The translations under genes and the position numbers were made by a program. From Candidatus Dormiibacterota bacterium (GTDB lineage Bacteria > Chloroflexota > Dormibacteria > Aeolococcales > Aeolococcaceae), in contig DAIDIX010000056.1 of assembly GCA_027451645.1 (NCBI GenBank), forward strand, positions 1-9,066: a stretch of DNA of 9,066 nt, in the 5' to 3' direction. Positions 1 to 6,385 of this stretch are shown piece after piece. How positions within the stretch are numbered: the stretch's first letter is position 1; each line of letters starts with the position of its first letter. The notes under the pieces are model-generated. The model ran no database searches and was not told the DNA's origin. It saw nothing but the letters and a program-made list of their open reading frames with translations.

Positions 1-34
1 ATGTCGGTCATTCCCGTCCCTTTTTGACCGACAT
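1..34. repeat. Perfect 10-bp inverted repeat with 14-nt spacer
   Basis: ATGTCGGTCA at 1-10 is the exact reverse complement of TGACCGACAT at 25-34. The 14-nt spacer ends in a short T run (21-25). The right arm overlaps the first copy of the direct repeat, so the inverted arm carries the same GACCGACAT core in the opposite orientation. It could fold as a hairpin ending an upstream plus-strand gene, but no T tract directly follows the right arm beyond ATTTT. A protein-binding site fits equally well. Confidence 0.8.
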
Positions 35-72
35 TTTCGCTTAACCGTTAGACCGACATTTTCCCTTAACCG
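26..72. repeat. Two 22-bp direct repeats, 25-bp period
   Basis: Positions 26-47 and 51-72 share 21 of 22 bases, differing only at 39 (g) against 64 (c), and are separated by TTA. The shared core is GACCGACATTTTC followed by CTTAACCG. Two and a half helical turns per period suggests repeated binding sites rather than coding repeats. The core recurs inverted at 1-9. Confidence 0.85.
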
Positions 73-88
73 CGACATCCACACCCTC

Positions 89-107
89 AATGTCCGCCGA
101 ATGTCCG
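89..107. repeat. Short direct repeat AATGTCCG x2 upstream of the metallopeptidase gene
   Basis: AATGTCCG occurs at 89-96 and 100-107, an 11-bp period (one helical turn). The ATGTC pentamer continues the ATGTC/GACAT theme of positions 1-78 but lies outside the putative IS boundary, 42 bp before the next start codon. It could be an operator or promoter-proximal binding site. I see no convincing -35/-10 pair here. Confidence 0.4.
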
Positions 108-134
108 TGTTGATCCACTAGCCTAAATACAACT

Positions 135-140
135 GGAGGA
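135..140 (+). promoter_or_regulatory. Shine-Dalgarno site of the metallopeptidase-like gene
   Basis: GGAGGA lies 8 nt upstream of the ATG at 149. It is a strong ribosome binding site and fixes this start. Confidence 0.8.
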
Positions 141-148
141 AGTAGATT

Positions 149-1267
149 ATGGAATCAACTCAGCAGTCCGCCCAAGCGCCGTCACCCGATCTCCTCAATG
201 CATTCGTTGAGTACGCACAGTCAACGTTCATACCTGCGCTGAGCGCCTTCTACAAGGGCGGGGCTGCGCATGTCGGAACAGTCTGTCCCATGCCAGACGA
301 TATGATGCCAAATCATGTGGGAGCATTCTATATCACTGCACGTCCACAAAGTCCCATGCTTACAAAGCTCCTCGGTGGAGCTTCGACACCAATCACTGCA
401 ATGTATGTGACGATGCAGACTGCAATCACAGTTGCTGCAGTTCTTGAGGGACGAACGAAATTTCTCGCTCCGCAGGAACGTGCTGCAGTCCTCAAGGGTT
501 TCAAGACACAGCTGAAGTTTGTTGTCCATGAAGCTACGCACGCTGTCGGGGACAAGAATCTCGATACCTTCGAGGATGAAGCTGAACGCACTGCACGATC
601 CCGAATGAATGCCTGGAAGGAGTCTGTCACTGAGCTTTCCACCCAGCTGTTTCTCAATGACATCATCAAGCAGGCAGGTCTTGATGCATGCGATCCAGAA
701 GTTCTCAATGTCGAGCCGAGTGATACCGGAAGCTATGTCGGAACAGTGGATGCAACAGCGGAATTTGTTCGCGGTCTCAGCAACATGATTCCTGGCACAA
801 CCTTTGAAACAGAGCTCAAGACGCTCGTGGAAAAGGGATGTGGCCGTACTGCACTTGAACAGCTCATTGGTCGTGCCCTGGAAGCGAATGGTGTGAACGA
901 TCCCCGTCTCGTCACCCGCCTCTCCACCAGTGTTGCTTCTTCAATGGAACAGCTTGAAAGTACGTACAAACAGACTCTATCCCGGCTTGACAGGTCTCAC
1001 ATGGTTGAGGCACGAGATGCAATGGCGCAGCTTCGCAGCCGTGGACGGCTTCTCGGGAAGGAGCTTGTTCAGTCAGTCGATGAGGCAATCATGAACCCGC
1101 ATGGACCAGCTCCACGCACTGCTGACCCACGGCAGACGCTTTCGCTTCAGGACCTCCGGGATCTCTTCGAAGGCAAGTACGGTGGTCTGCCTGAGCGTCC
1201 ACTCCGACCTGGACAGGCAGCACAGGGCTACACGGGAATCCTTGTTCATCATGGGATTGCTGAGTGA
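149..1267 (+). CDS. Unrecognised protein with HExxH zinc-metallopeptidase motif
   Basis: I do not recognise the family of this 372-aa protein. It contains HEATH at residues 127-131, preceded by hydrophobic FVV, as in zincin active-site helices (H127 and H131 as zinc ligands, E128 as catalytic base). A second motif, KESVTE at 157-162, mirrors the NExxSD element of thermolysin-like gluzincins, with E158 the likely third ligand and E162 the supporting acid, 27 residues after H131. No signal peptide is visible. The stretch 74-101 is mildly hydrophobic but rich in Thr and Gly, so probably not a membrane span and the protein is probably cytoplasmic. Residues 262-315 look helical and charged, and the tail is Pro/Gly rich. 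The ATG is supported by GGAGGA. The stop overlaps the next gene's GTG, so the two are probably co-translated. The peptidase role is inferred from motifs only; substrate is unknown. Confidence 0.85.
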   Translation: MESTQQSAQAPSPDLLNAFVEYAQSTFIPALSAFYKGGAAHVGTVCPMPDDMMPNHVGAFYITARPQSPMLTKLLGGASTPITAMYVTMQTAITVAAVLEGRTKFLAPQERAAVLKGFKTQLKFVVHEATHAVGDKNLDTFEDEAERTARSRMNAWKESVTELSTQLFLNDIIKQAGLDACDPEVLNVEPSDTGSYVGTVDATAEFVRGLSNMIPGTTFETELKTLVEKGCGRTALEQLIGRALEANGVNDPRLVTRLSTSVASSMEQLESTYKQTLSRLDRSHMVEARDAMAQLRSRGRLLGKELVQSVDEAIMNPHGPAPRTADPRQTLSLQDLRDLFEGKYGGLPERPLRPGQAAQGYTGILVHHGIAE

Positions 1268-1485
1268 GCACATCTGCAAAGCAGGCTCTCGCGATTGAGG
1301 AACAGCTCAAGAGACCTCTCGGGGAACTTCCGTCAGTACCAGAGATAGATGAAGCGCTTCGTTCTCTTCATGCCCTCCCCATCGATGATGAGTCGGATGC
1401 CATTGTCATACGGGATATTCTCGGTGCCTGCATGCAGCTACGGAATGCTGCTGTTCATGCAGCTTCCCGAAAGCGGTCTGAGTAG
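1264..1485 (+). CDS. Small hypothetical protein (73 aa), coupled to the HEATH protein
   Basis: The frame begins at a GTG that overlaps the preceding stop (GTGA, 1264-1267), with GGGA at 1253-1256 as a modest ribosome binding site 7 nt upstream, and ends at TAG. The protein is acidic in its middle (PEIDEAL, PIDDESD) with a basic C-terminus (ASRKRSE). It looks mainly helical and has no signal peptide, membrane segment, zinc ligands or known motif. Overlap of start and stop suggests translational coupling and a fixed stoichiometry, so a binding partner, regulator or inhibitor of the upstream predicted peptidase is plausible. That is inference from position only. The next gene on the right is on the opposite strand, so this pair forms its own transcription unit. 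Confidence 0.65.
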   Translation: MSTSAKQALAIEEQLKRPLGELPSVPEIDEALRSLHALPIDDESDAIVIRDILGACMQLRNAAVHAASRKRSE

Positions 1486-1492
1486 GAGACTA

Positions 1493-1548
1493 CTGCTTCG
1501 CCCAAGCAGACATTTCCCTCATTCCTAGCAGGGCTGCTTGAGAATGAG
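1493..1548. terminator. Hairpins at the convergent gene junction
   Basis: Two stem-loops sit between the plus-strand pair and the minus-strand CPBP gene. The first is CTGCTT (1493-1498) with AAGCAG (1504-1509) around a 5-nt loop. The second pairs CTCATTC (1518-1524) with GAATGAG (1542-1548), enclosing AGCA/TGCT around GGGC; it covers the CPBP stop codon at 1525-1527. Neither is followed by a clear T tract on either strand. They may act as a bidirectional transcript end or 3' stabiliser rather than a textbook intrinsic terminator. Confidence 0.35.
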
Positions 1549-2298
1549 AATGATTCCAATGAGGTTGAAGAGCCCATGTATGAGCATGCCAGGGAACAGT
1601 GATTTTGCACGCTCATATACGAGGGCGAGAATGATGCCTACAGCCCACAGCGGAAGCAGGAGCTGAAGGTCCGTATGGGCAAGAGAGAAGACAAGACCGC
1701 TTGCAACTGCAGCTCCCCACACGGGCATGTGCTTTCTCATCCAGCCATACAGGAATCCACGGAATGCCGTTTCCTCTGCAATAGGCGCGAAGAAGCAGAC
1801 TGCAATGATTGCCAGGGCAAGAGCATTTCCATACTGACGTTTGATGATCTCGCACTGCGCTGTTGCTGGTTGATGCATGATCAGCTCACTCAGGAGGAGA
1901 AGGAGCATGCTCACGCCCTCAGCAACGATAACGACTCCAGGTGCAGCGACCATCCACCACCACGAAGTCGGTTTCTTCCATCCAACGACACCCAGTGAGG
2001 CGTGATGACGGAGCAGGACAAGACCAACCACTGGAATGAGGAGACCAAGATCAAAGGCGAACTGGAGGATGAGTGACCAGATCACAGGAATGTTCAGGGA
2101 TGCAATTGCCTGAAGAGTGCCTCCCTTCGAAAGATACACCAGGATGACAACAAGCGGAAATGCCAGTTCCGAGAGGAGAAAGGCTATGACGAAGTACGCT
2201 GCAATGTCTATCCAGTCAAAGGGGACATCCCATCTCGACTTCTTCGGAGGAAGTACTTCAGGCAGGGGCTGCTGCGAAAGTGGTGGTGGATAGTTCAC
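1525..2298 (-). CDS. CPBP family intramembrane metalloprotease (CAAX protease/Abi type)
   Basis: This 257-aa polytopic membrane protein has the three motifs of the CPBP (Rce1-like, Abi) family: EETAFRG at 175-181 (paired Glu and Arg), FSLAH at 204-208 and HGLFN at 241-245. E175, H208 and H241 would form the active site inside the membrane. Hydrophobic segments lie at about 28-56, 70-96, 115-140, 158-174, 193-207 and 214-252, after a proline-rich cytosolic N-terminus. Family members cleave membrane substrates or, in some Gram-positives, process or give immunity to peptides; the substrate here is unknown. The start is GTG. A weak GGGG lies directly upstream and no better start is in frame before the TAG of the LCP gene. 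It follows the LCP gene by 42 bp on the same strand, so co-transcription is likely. Confidence 0.92.
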   Translation of the reverse strand: MNYPPPLSQQPLPEVLPPKKSRWDVPFDWIDIAAYFVIAFLLSELAFPLVVILVYLSKGGTLQAIASLNIPVIWSLILQFAFDLGLLIPVVGLVLLRHHASLGVVGWKKPTSWWWMVAAPGVVIVAEGVSMLLLLLSELIMHQPATAQCEIIKRQYGNALALAIIAVCFFAPIAEETAFRGFLYGWMRKHMPVWGAAVASGLVFSLAHTDLQLLLPLWAVGIILALVYERAKSLFPGMLIHGLFNLIGIILILKQPC

Positions 2299-2340
2299 AA
2301 CCCCATTGTCCCAGATGCTGCATGATGCATGAACGTCTCC

Positions 2341-3903
2341 CTATGCAATTGGCCGTGGAGTCGTAGTGGGATTGTTGAATGAGAGTTCTTCTGAATGTCC
2401 AAGTTCGACCACTACTCCAGGAGTGAGCGGAGTTCCCCCTGCACCGGGTTTCGCAGCAGTGACGGATACGCCATAGTACTGTGCCAGCCACTGGGCAGTC
2501 GCTTCGGACTGTGTTCCGCCTGTATTGATGACAGTAGTGCTGGCCTGCTCAGGAAGGGCACCCTGTGCAGATGTCTGAAGACCCACAGCACTGAGAATGG
2601 ATGCCCATCTGACATCAGCTCCAGCCCCTGTACCGCTTGCATCCATGATCATGACTGGTGTGCGTGAGCTGAGAATCGAAGCGGGAACAAAGAGGTTCTG
2701 CATGAATCTGTGGAGCCAGGTGCCACTCATGTCGTCCGCAAACAGTGCGTATTCATCACAGGAGACGGGATAGTTGCACGTGTAGAGAAAGTTTCTGTTG
2801 TCAATGTCAAAACGCACAACACTCGATGTATGCACATTTTTCACAACAGAGTAGAGCGACTCGATGTCACCAATGGAAAGATTGGTCACCACATTGTTGC
2901 CCATTGCGTTGAGGAGATCAGGCAGATTCCCAAGCCCTCCAAGACTGACAACCTTCTTCTTGAGTGCTTCCACAATGAGTTCCTGACGACGACTCCGGGC
3001 AAAGTCCGACCCCTCATTGTTGTCGAGTGAATGCCGTGATCGTGCAAACTCGAGTGCCTGTGTTCCGTTCATGTGCTGGAGACCCTGATTGAAATGGATG
3101 GTCATGAAACCACAGTTTCCCTGTGCGCACTCCCCTGCTGGGTACTGATAGTCCGTAAAGGTGTCTGGAACATTCACCGTAATGCCACCAACTGCATCGA
3201 CTGCATCCTTGAATGCCTGAAAATCTACCCCGACAAAGTACTGGATGGGGATGCCAAGCAGTGTGGACAGTTCATTGTCTGCAAGCTCACCACCTCCGTA
3301 CATGCCGGAATACACTGGCGATGCAACTGGCACACCTGCGTACCCTATCTCATAGGCTTCATTGATTTTTCCTGCTACTGTCTTGCCACCGCCAATGGGA
3401 ATGTTCACAAACCAGTCCCGCGGAATGCTCACTTCCGAGACAGTTGGAGGCCCTGACGGATGGGGCTGAATGGATATCACCATGATGGAGTCACTGAGAT
3501 ATGCACCATCATGACCTGAACCACCATATCCATACAGGGCAATATTGATGCGCTGGTACGAACCTGTCGCATTTGCAATATGGGAACCATGCCCTCCTGA
3601 CAGTGCCTGGACAGCAGCAACAACAGGATTCTCATGTGTTGCATTGCCAAGTGCAAGAAAGAGCCGTGCTCCCCAGCTCCCCACAAGGACCACAACAACT
3701 GCAGTTGCAAGAAGAACGATTCGCCTTGTCAGTCCAGCAGGAGTGTGAATCCCACCCTTCGATCGACGTCTTCTATGGGGGCCACTTCGTTCAGAAGCTG
3801 GCATGTGGGGACGCAGCCCCCGTGCCACGGGACTGTTCCCCGCTCCATACCGCTGGTGCCACTCTGCAATCGCATTGAACTGGGCAGCACTGCGAGTGTT
3901 CAT
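2341..3903 (-). CDS. LytR-CpsA-Psr (LCP) family cell-wall glycopolymer transferase with LytR_C domain
   Basis: LCP enzymes sit outside the membrane and transfer polyprenyl-linked glycopolymers (teichoic acid, capsule, arabinogalactan type) to peptidoglycan. This 520-aa protein has a cytosolic tail of about 60 residues with RRRR at 44-47, one membrane anchor at about 61-85, and an LCP domain at about 118-318. Visible landmarks are LSDSIMVISI (136-145, D138), SIPRDWF (159-165, R162 and D163), FARSRH (286-291) and DFARSRRQE (300-308), which supply the acidic and arginine residues that bind the pyrophosphate lipid. A LytR_C domain spans about 415-502, followed by a short Thr/Pro-rich end. Two Cys pairs, C259/C264 and C376/C382, lie in the exported part and may form disulfides. 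The ATG has GGAG 11 nt upstream. The preceding acyl-CoA dehydrogenase ends 101 bp away, so this gene may start a separate unit with the CPBP gene. Confidence 0.95.
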   Translation of the reverse strand: MNTRSAAQFNAIAEWHQRYGAGNSPVARGLRPHMPASERSGPHRRRRSKGGIHTPAGLTRRIVLLATAVVVVLVGSWGARLFLALGNATHENPVVAAVQALSGGHGSHIANATGSYQRINIALYGYGGSGHDGAYLSDSIMVISIQPHPSGPPTVSEVSIPRDWFVNIPIGGGKTVAGKINEAYEIGYAGVPVASPVYSGMYGGGELADNELSTLLGIPIQYFVGVDFQAFKDAVDAVGGITVNVPDTFTDYQYPAGECAQGNCGFMTIHFNQGLQHMNGTQALEFARSRHSLDNNEGSDFARSRRQELIVEALKKKVVSLGGLGNLPDLLNAMGNNVVTNLSIGDIESLYSVVKNVHTSSVVRFDIDNRNFLYTCNYPVSCDEYALFADDMSGTWLHRFMQNLFVPASILSSRTPVMIMDASGTGAGADVRWASILSAVGLQTSAQGALPEQASTTVINTGGTQSEATAQWLAQYYGVSVTAAKPGAGGTPLTPGVVVELGHSEELSFNNPTTTPRPIA

Positions 3904-4004
3904 TGGTACTCGATCTCCACTGGTTGGTGCGTTACTGTTCTGTTACACAAGCAGACATTAGCGTACCGCACAACTGCAGTGCGCGACACGAATTCGCTGT
4001 GAAT
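3904..4004 (-). other. 101-bp intergenic gap before the LCP gene
   Basis: This is the widest gap between minus-strand genes and the likeliest place for a promoter or for the end of the metabolic operon. It holds a 5-bp stem (CGCAC 3967-3971 with GTGCG 3979-3983) with no T tract on the minus strand, and an 8-bp palindrome CGAATTCG at 3989-3996. I see no convincing -35/-10 pair and no riboswitch-like structure. Confidence 0.4.
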
Positions 4005-5153
4005 CTAGTGTGAGAGGAGATGTCGGGCTATGACGATCCGCTGGATCTGATTCGTTCCTTCATAGATCTGCGTGATCTTTGCATCCCGCATCATCCGCTC
4101 CACAGGATACTCATCAATGTAGCCATAGCCCCCAAGGATCTGGACAGCATCTGTGGTAACCTTCATGGCTGTATCAGAGGCAACAAGCTTCGCTATTGCA
4201 GCAATGTGCGTGAGTTCGGGATCATGAGCATCAACCATCTCTGATGCACGTTCCACCAGCAGACGTGAAGCCTGCACCTGGGACTCCATGTCTGCAAGCA
4301 TGAACTGGATCGCCTGATACTCAGCTATCGTCTTCCCGAACTGGTGGCGCTCCTTTGCATACTGTGCTGCGTAGGTCAGTGCTCCCTGCGCAATGCCACA
4401 TGCCTGGGCTGCAATTCCCGGTCGGGACCTGTCAAGCACTTTCATCGCGATGCCGAAGCCATCGCCTTCCTCACCAAGCCTGTTTGCGGCAGGCACCTCG
4501 ACATGGTCGAAGACGAGCTCTGCAGTATTGCTTCCACGAATGCCAAGTTTCCCGTGAATGGTATTCGCTGTGAATCCCTTGAGCTCCTTCACATTCTCCA
4601 GTACAAATGCGCTCACACCCTTCGAGCGCTCTGAGCGGTTGGTTTTTGCGAAAACAGTGACAGTATCCGCAACTCCGCCTCCCGTGATCCACATCTTGCT
4701 TCCCGTGATGACATATGTGTCGCCATGACGTTCCGCATACGTCTCCATTCCTGCAGGATCGCTCCCAGCTCCAGATTCACTCAGTGCATATGAGCAGAGC
4801 TTCCTGCCCGATGCGATGTCGGGAAGGAACCGTTTCTTCTGTTCATCAGTGCCAGCTATCGTGATGGGGTATGACCCCAGCGACTGGACTGCAAGGATAA
4901 GGGAACTCGTTGCACAGGCAGCAGCAATGGTTTCTATCACTCTGTTGAGAAGCACTGCACTTCCCGAGATGCCCCCATACTCTTCCGTGAAGGGAATCCC
5001 GAAAATGTCCTGGCTGCGGTACAGGTCGACAATGTCCCATGGGAATTCCTGTGTCCGATCAATGTCTCGTGCTCTCGGAGCGATCTTGTCATGTGCAAGT
5101 GTCCGGACTGACTCAAGAATGAGTGCATGCTCTTCTGCAACAGCATTTCCCAT
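4005..5153 (-). CDS. Acyl-CoA dehydrogenase (short/medium-chain type), copy 1
   Basis: This FAD enzyme makes the trans-2-enoyl-CoA from an acyl-CoA and passes electrons to electron-transfer flavoprotein. At 382 aa it is the usual full length. It shows the N-terminal helical domain (about 5-115), the first family signature ALSESGAGSDPAG (123-135), the middle beta-barrel, and the C-terminal helical domain with QILGGYGY (338-345). The catalytic base is E365 in YEGTNQIQR. The alternative base position of isovaleryl- and long-chain enzymes is not acidic here (LDRSR, 240-244), so the SCAD/MCAD-type arrangement holds. AGGAGG at 5160-5165, 6 nt before the ATG, fixes the start. A small CCCC/GGGG hairpin (5171-5182) precedes that site. 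It is the last gene of the operon, 41 bp after the thiolase. Chain length or branched-chain preference cannot be read from the sequence. Confidence 0.96.
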   Translation of the reverse strand: MGNAVAEEHALILESVRTLAHDKIAPRARDIDRTQEFPWDIVDLYRSQDIFGIPFTEEYGGISGSAVLLNRVIETIAAACATSSLILAVQSLGSYPITIAGTDEQKKRFLPDIASGRKLCSYALSESGAGSDPAGMETYAERHGDTYVITGSKMWITGGGVADTVTVFAKTNRSERSKGVSAFVLENVKELKGFTANTIHGKLGIRGSNTAELVFDHVEVPAANRLGEEGDGFGIAMKVLDRSRPGIAAQACGIAQGALTYAAQYAKERHQFGKTIAEYQAIQFMLADMESQVQASRLLVERASEMVDAHDPELTHIAAIAKLVASDTAMKVTTDAVQILGGYGYIDEYPVERMMRDAKITQIYEGTNQIQRIVIARHLLSH

Positions 5154-5159
5154 GATGTG

Positions 5160-5165
5160 CCTCCT
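5160..5165 (-). promoter_or_regulatory. Strong Shine-Dalgarno site of acyl-CoA dehydrogenase copy 1
   Basis: AGGAGG on the minus strand, 6 nt before the ATG at 5153, is the strongest such site in the window. It follows a 4-bp GC stem with a 4-nt loop (5171-5182) in the 41-bp gap, so this gene may be initiated independently of the thiolase. Confidence 0.75.
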
Positions 5166-5194
5166 GTGTACCCCAAGTGGGGGATGGTTTCAGC

Positions 5195-6373
5195 TCAGTG
5201 TGTGCCTACCCGCACCAGTGTAGCCTCTCCCTGTGCCAGTCCACTGCAGATGCCTGCAGCACCTACTCCGCCTCCCCTTCGACGAAGCTCGAAGATGAGT
5301 GACATCAGTATCCGCGCACCGCTTGCACCTACAGGATGTCCAACTGCAATGGCACCACCATTGACATTGACAACATCATCGCTTATTCCAAGCATTGCAA
5401 TGCTGTTCAGTGCAACAGCAGCAAATGCCTCATTGATCTCGTACAGCACAATGTCTTCCTTGCGCACGCTCCCTTTCGACTTTGCGAGTGATCGCTCAAT
5501 CGCCATTGCTGGCACAGTTGCAAGATATGGATGCTCGTCCGCTGAATCGCCACCAGCTATCCATTCCGCAAGAATGGGCTTCCCTTCCCGCTCTGCCCGT
5601 TCACGGCTCATGAGCACGAGAGCTGCAGCCCCATCAATCACTCCTGGAGCGTTACCAGCAGTGATCGATCCATCCGGCGCAAATGCTGGCTTCAGAGCAG
5701 CGAGCTTCTCCAGTGTCGTTTCAGGCCGTGGGGGTTCATCCTCGGAGATAGTTTCACTCCCAACTGTCAGCTGAACTATTTCCTCAGCGAACTTGCCTGC
5801 AGCCCGTGCAGTCTCAAATCGCTGCTGCGACTGTAGGGCATAGGCATCCTGCTGCTCCCTCGTGTACCCCTGCTCAGCTGCGACATCTCCCCCATGGACA
5901 CCCATGTGAACATTGTCCACTGGACAGCAGAGACCATCCCGGATCATGGAATCGATGATGTCCGCATTGCCCATCTTCACTCCTCTCCTGAGGGATGGCA
6001 GGAGATGGGGAGCATTTGTCATGGACTCCATGCCGCCAGCAACAACAATGTCTGCCTCACCGGAGGCAATAAGGAGGGCACCAAGATTCACTGCCTTCAG
6101 GGAACTTGCACACACCTTGTTCACGGTAAACGATGGCACTGATGTGGGGAGTCCTGCCAGTAGCCCTGCCTGTCGAGAAGGAACCTGTCCCTGGCCCGCT
6201 GCAATGACTGTTCCCATGATGAGGTGGTCTACATCCTTTCCCGACACACCAGCTCGTTCAAGTGCTCCACGGATTGCATGGGCTCCAAGTTCTGGAGCCT
6301 GGAGCTTGGCAAGCTTCCCTGCGAGACGCCCGAACGGTGTTCGTGCAGCACTCACTATGACAACGTCATTCAT
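5195..6373 (-). CDS. Thiolase, acetyl-CoA acetyltransferase type
   Basis: Thiolases cleave 3-ketoacyl-CoA with CoA, or condense two acetyl-CoA in reverse. At 392 aa this is a standard thiolase with two similar halves. The acyl-carrying cysteine is C88 in NKVCASS (85-91). NEAF is at 314-317, the catalytic histidine is H346 in GHPVG (345-349), and the second cysteine is C376 in ICSG (375-378). The NKVCASSLKA loop and length fit the acetyl-CoA acetyltransferase (AtoB/PhaA/ACAT1) branch, but a broad 3-ketoacyl-CoA thiolase role is possible. The pocket motif reads HMGVHGG (156-162), where relatives usually have an MGxxAE pattern. The ATG lies 12 bp after the upstream dehydrogenase, with AAGGGA (6382-6387) overlapping that gene's TAA as ribosome binding site. 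It sits between two acyl-CoA dehydrogenases, which favours the degradative direction. Confidence 0.95.
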   Translation of the reverse strand: MNDVVIVSAARTPFGRLAGKLAKLQAPELGAHAIRGALERAGVSGKDVDHLIMGTVIAAGQGQVPSRQAGLLAGLPTSVPSFTVNKVCASSLKAVNLGALLIASGEADIVVAGGMESMTNAPHLLPSLRRGVKMGNADIIDSMIRDGLCCPVDNVHMGVHGGDVAAEQGYTREQQDAYALQSQQRFETARAAGKFAEEIVQLTVGSETISEDEPPRPETTLEKLAALKPAFAPDGSITAGNAPGVIDGAAALVLMSRERAEREGKPILAEWIAGGDSADEHPYLATVPAMAIERSLAKSKGSVRKEDIVLYEINEAFAAVALNSIAMLGISDDVVNVNGGAIAVGHPVGASGARILMSLIFELRRRGGGVGAAGICSGLAQGEATLVRVGTH

Positions 6374-6385
6374 CTTCTCTTTCCC

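Larger units (their letters stand above)
1..77. mobile_element. Putative terminal-repeat end of an IS21-type insertion sequence
   Basis: This block holds a perfect 10-bp inverted repeat (1-10 against 25-34) and a 22-bp direct repeat present twice (26-47 and 51-72, one mismatch, period 25). It closes with GCGACA at 72-77. Repeated GACCGACATTTT...TTAACCG units ending in CA resemble the multiple transposase-binding sites at the ends of IS21-family elements, which begin TG and end CA. The assignment rests on remembered family style, not on a database match. The istA/istB genes and the other end would lie outside the window, so no target duplication can be checked. Alternatives are an operator array or another intergenic repeat. 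Confidence 0.4.

Noticed and set aside
1..77. CRISPR array
   Set aside because: Only two direct copies with a 3-bp gap and an inverted partial copy; there are no spacers.
101..129. Sigma70-type promoter using TAAATA at 124-129
   Set aside because: With a 17-bp spacer the -35 would be ATGTCC, which barely matches TTGACA; the TTGATC at 110-115 is too close to pair with it.
368..451. Transmembrane segment in the HEATH protein (residues 74-101)
   Set aside because: The stretch is Thr/Gly/Met rich with a Gln inside and only moderate hydrophobicity; an amphipathic or buried helix is likelier.
3967..3983. Hairpin between the dehydrogenase and LCP genes as an intrinsic terminator
   Set aside because: The stem is only 5 bp and the minus strand after it lacks a T tract.
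5127..5774. Long plus-strand open frame (215 aa) opposite the thiolase
   Set aside because: It is antisense to a clearly conserved thiolase, is Ser/Pro/Ala biased as expected for a reverse frame, and has no motif or ribosome binding site.
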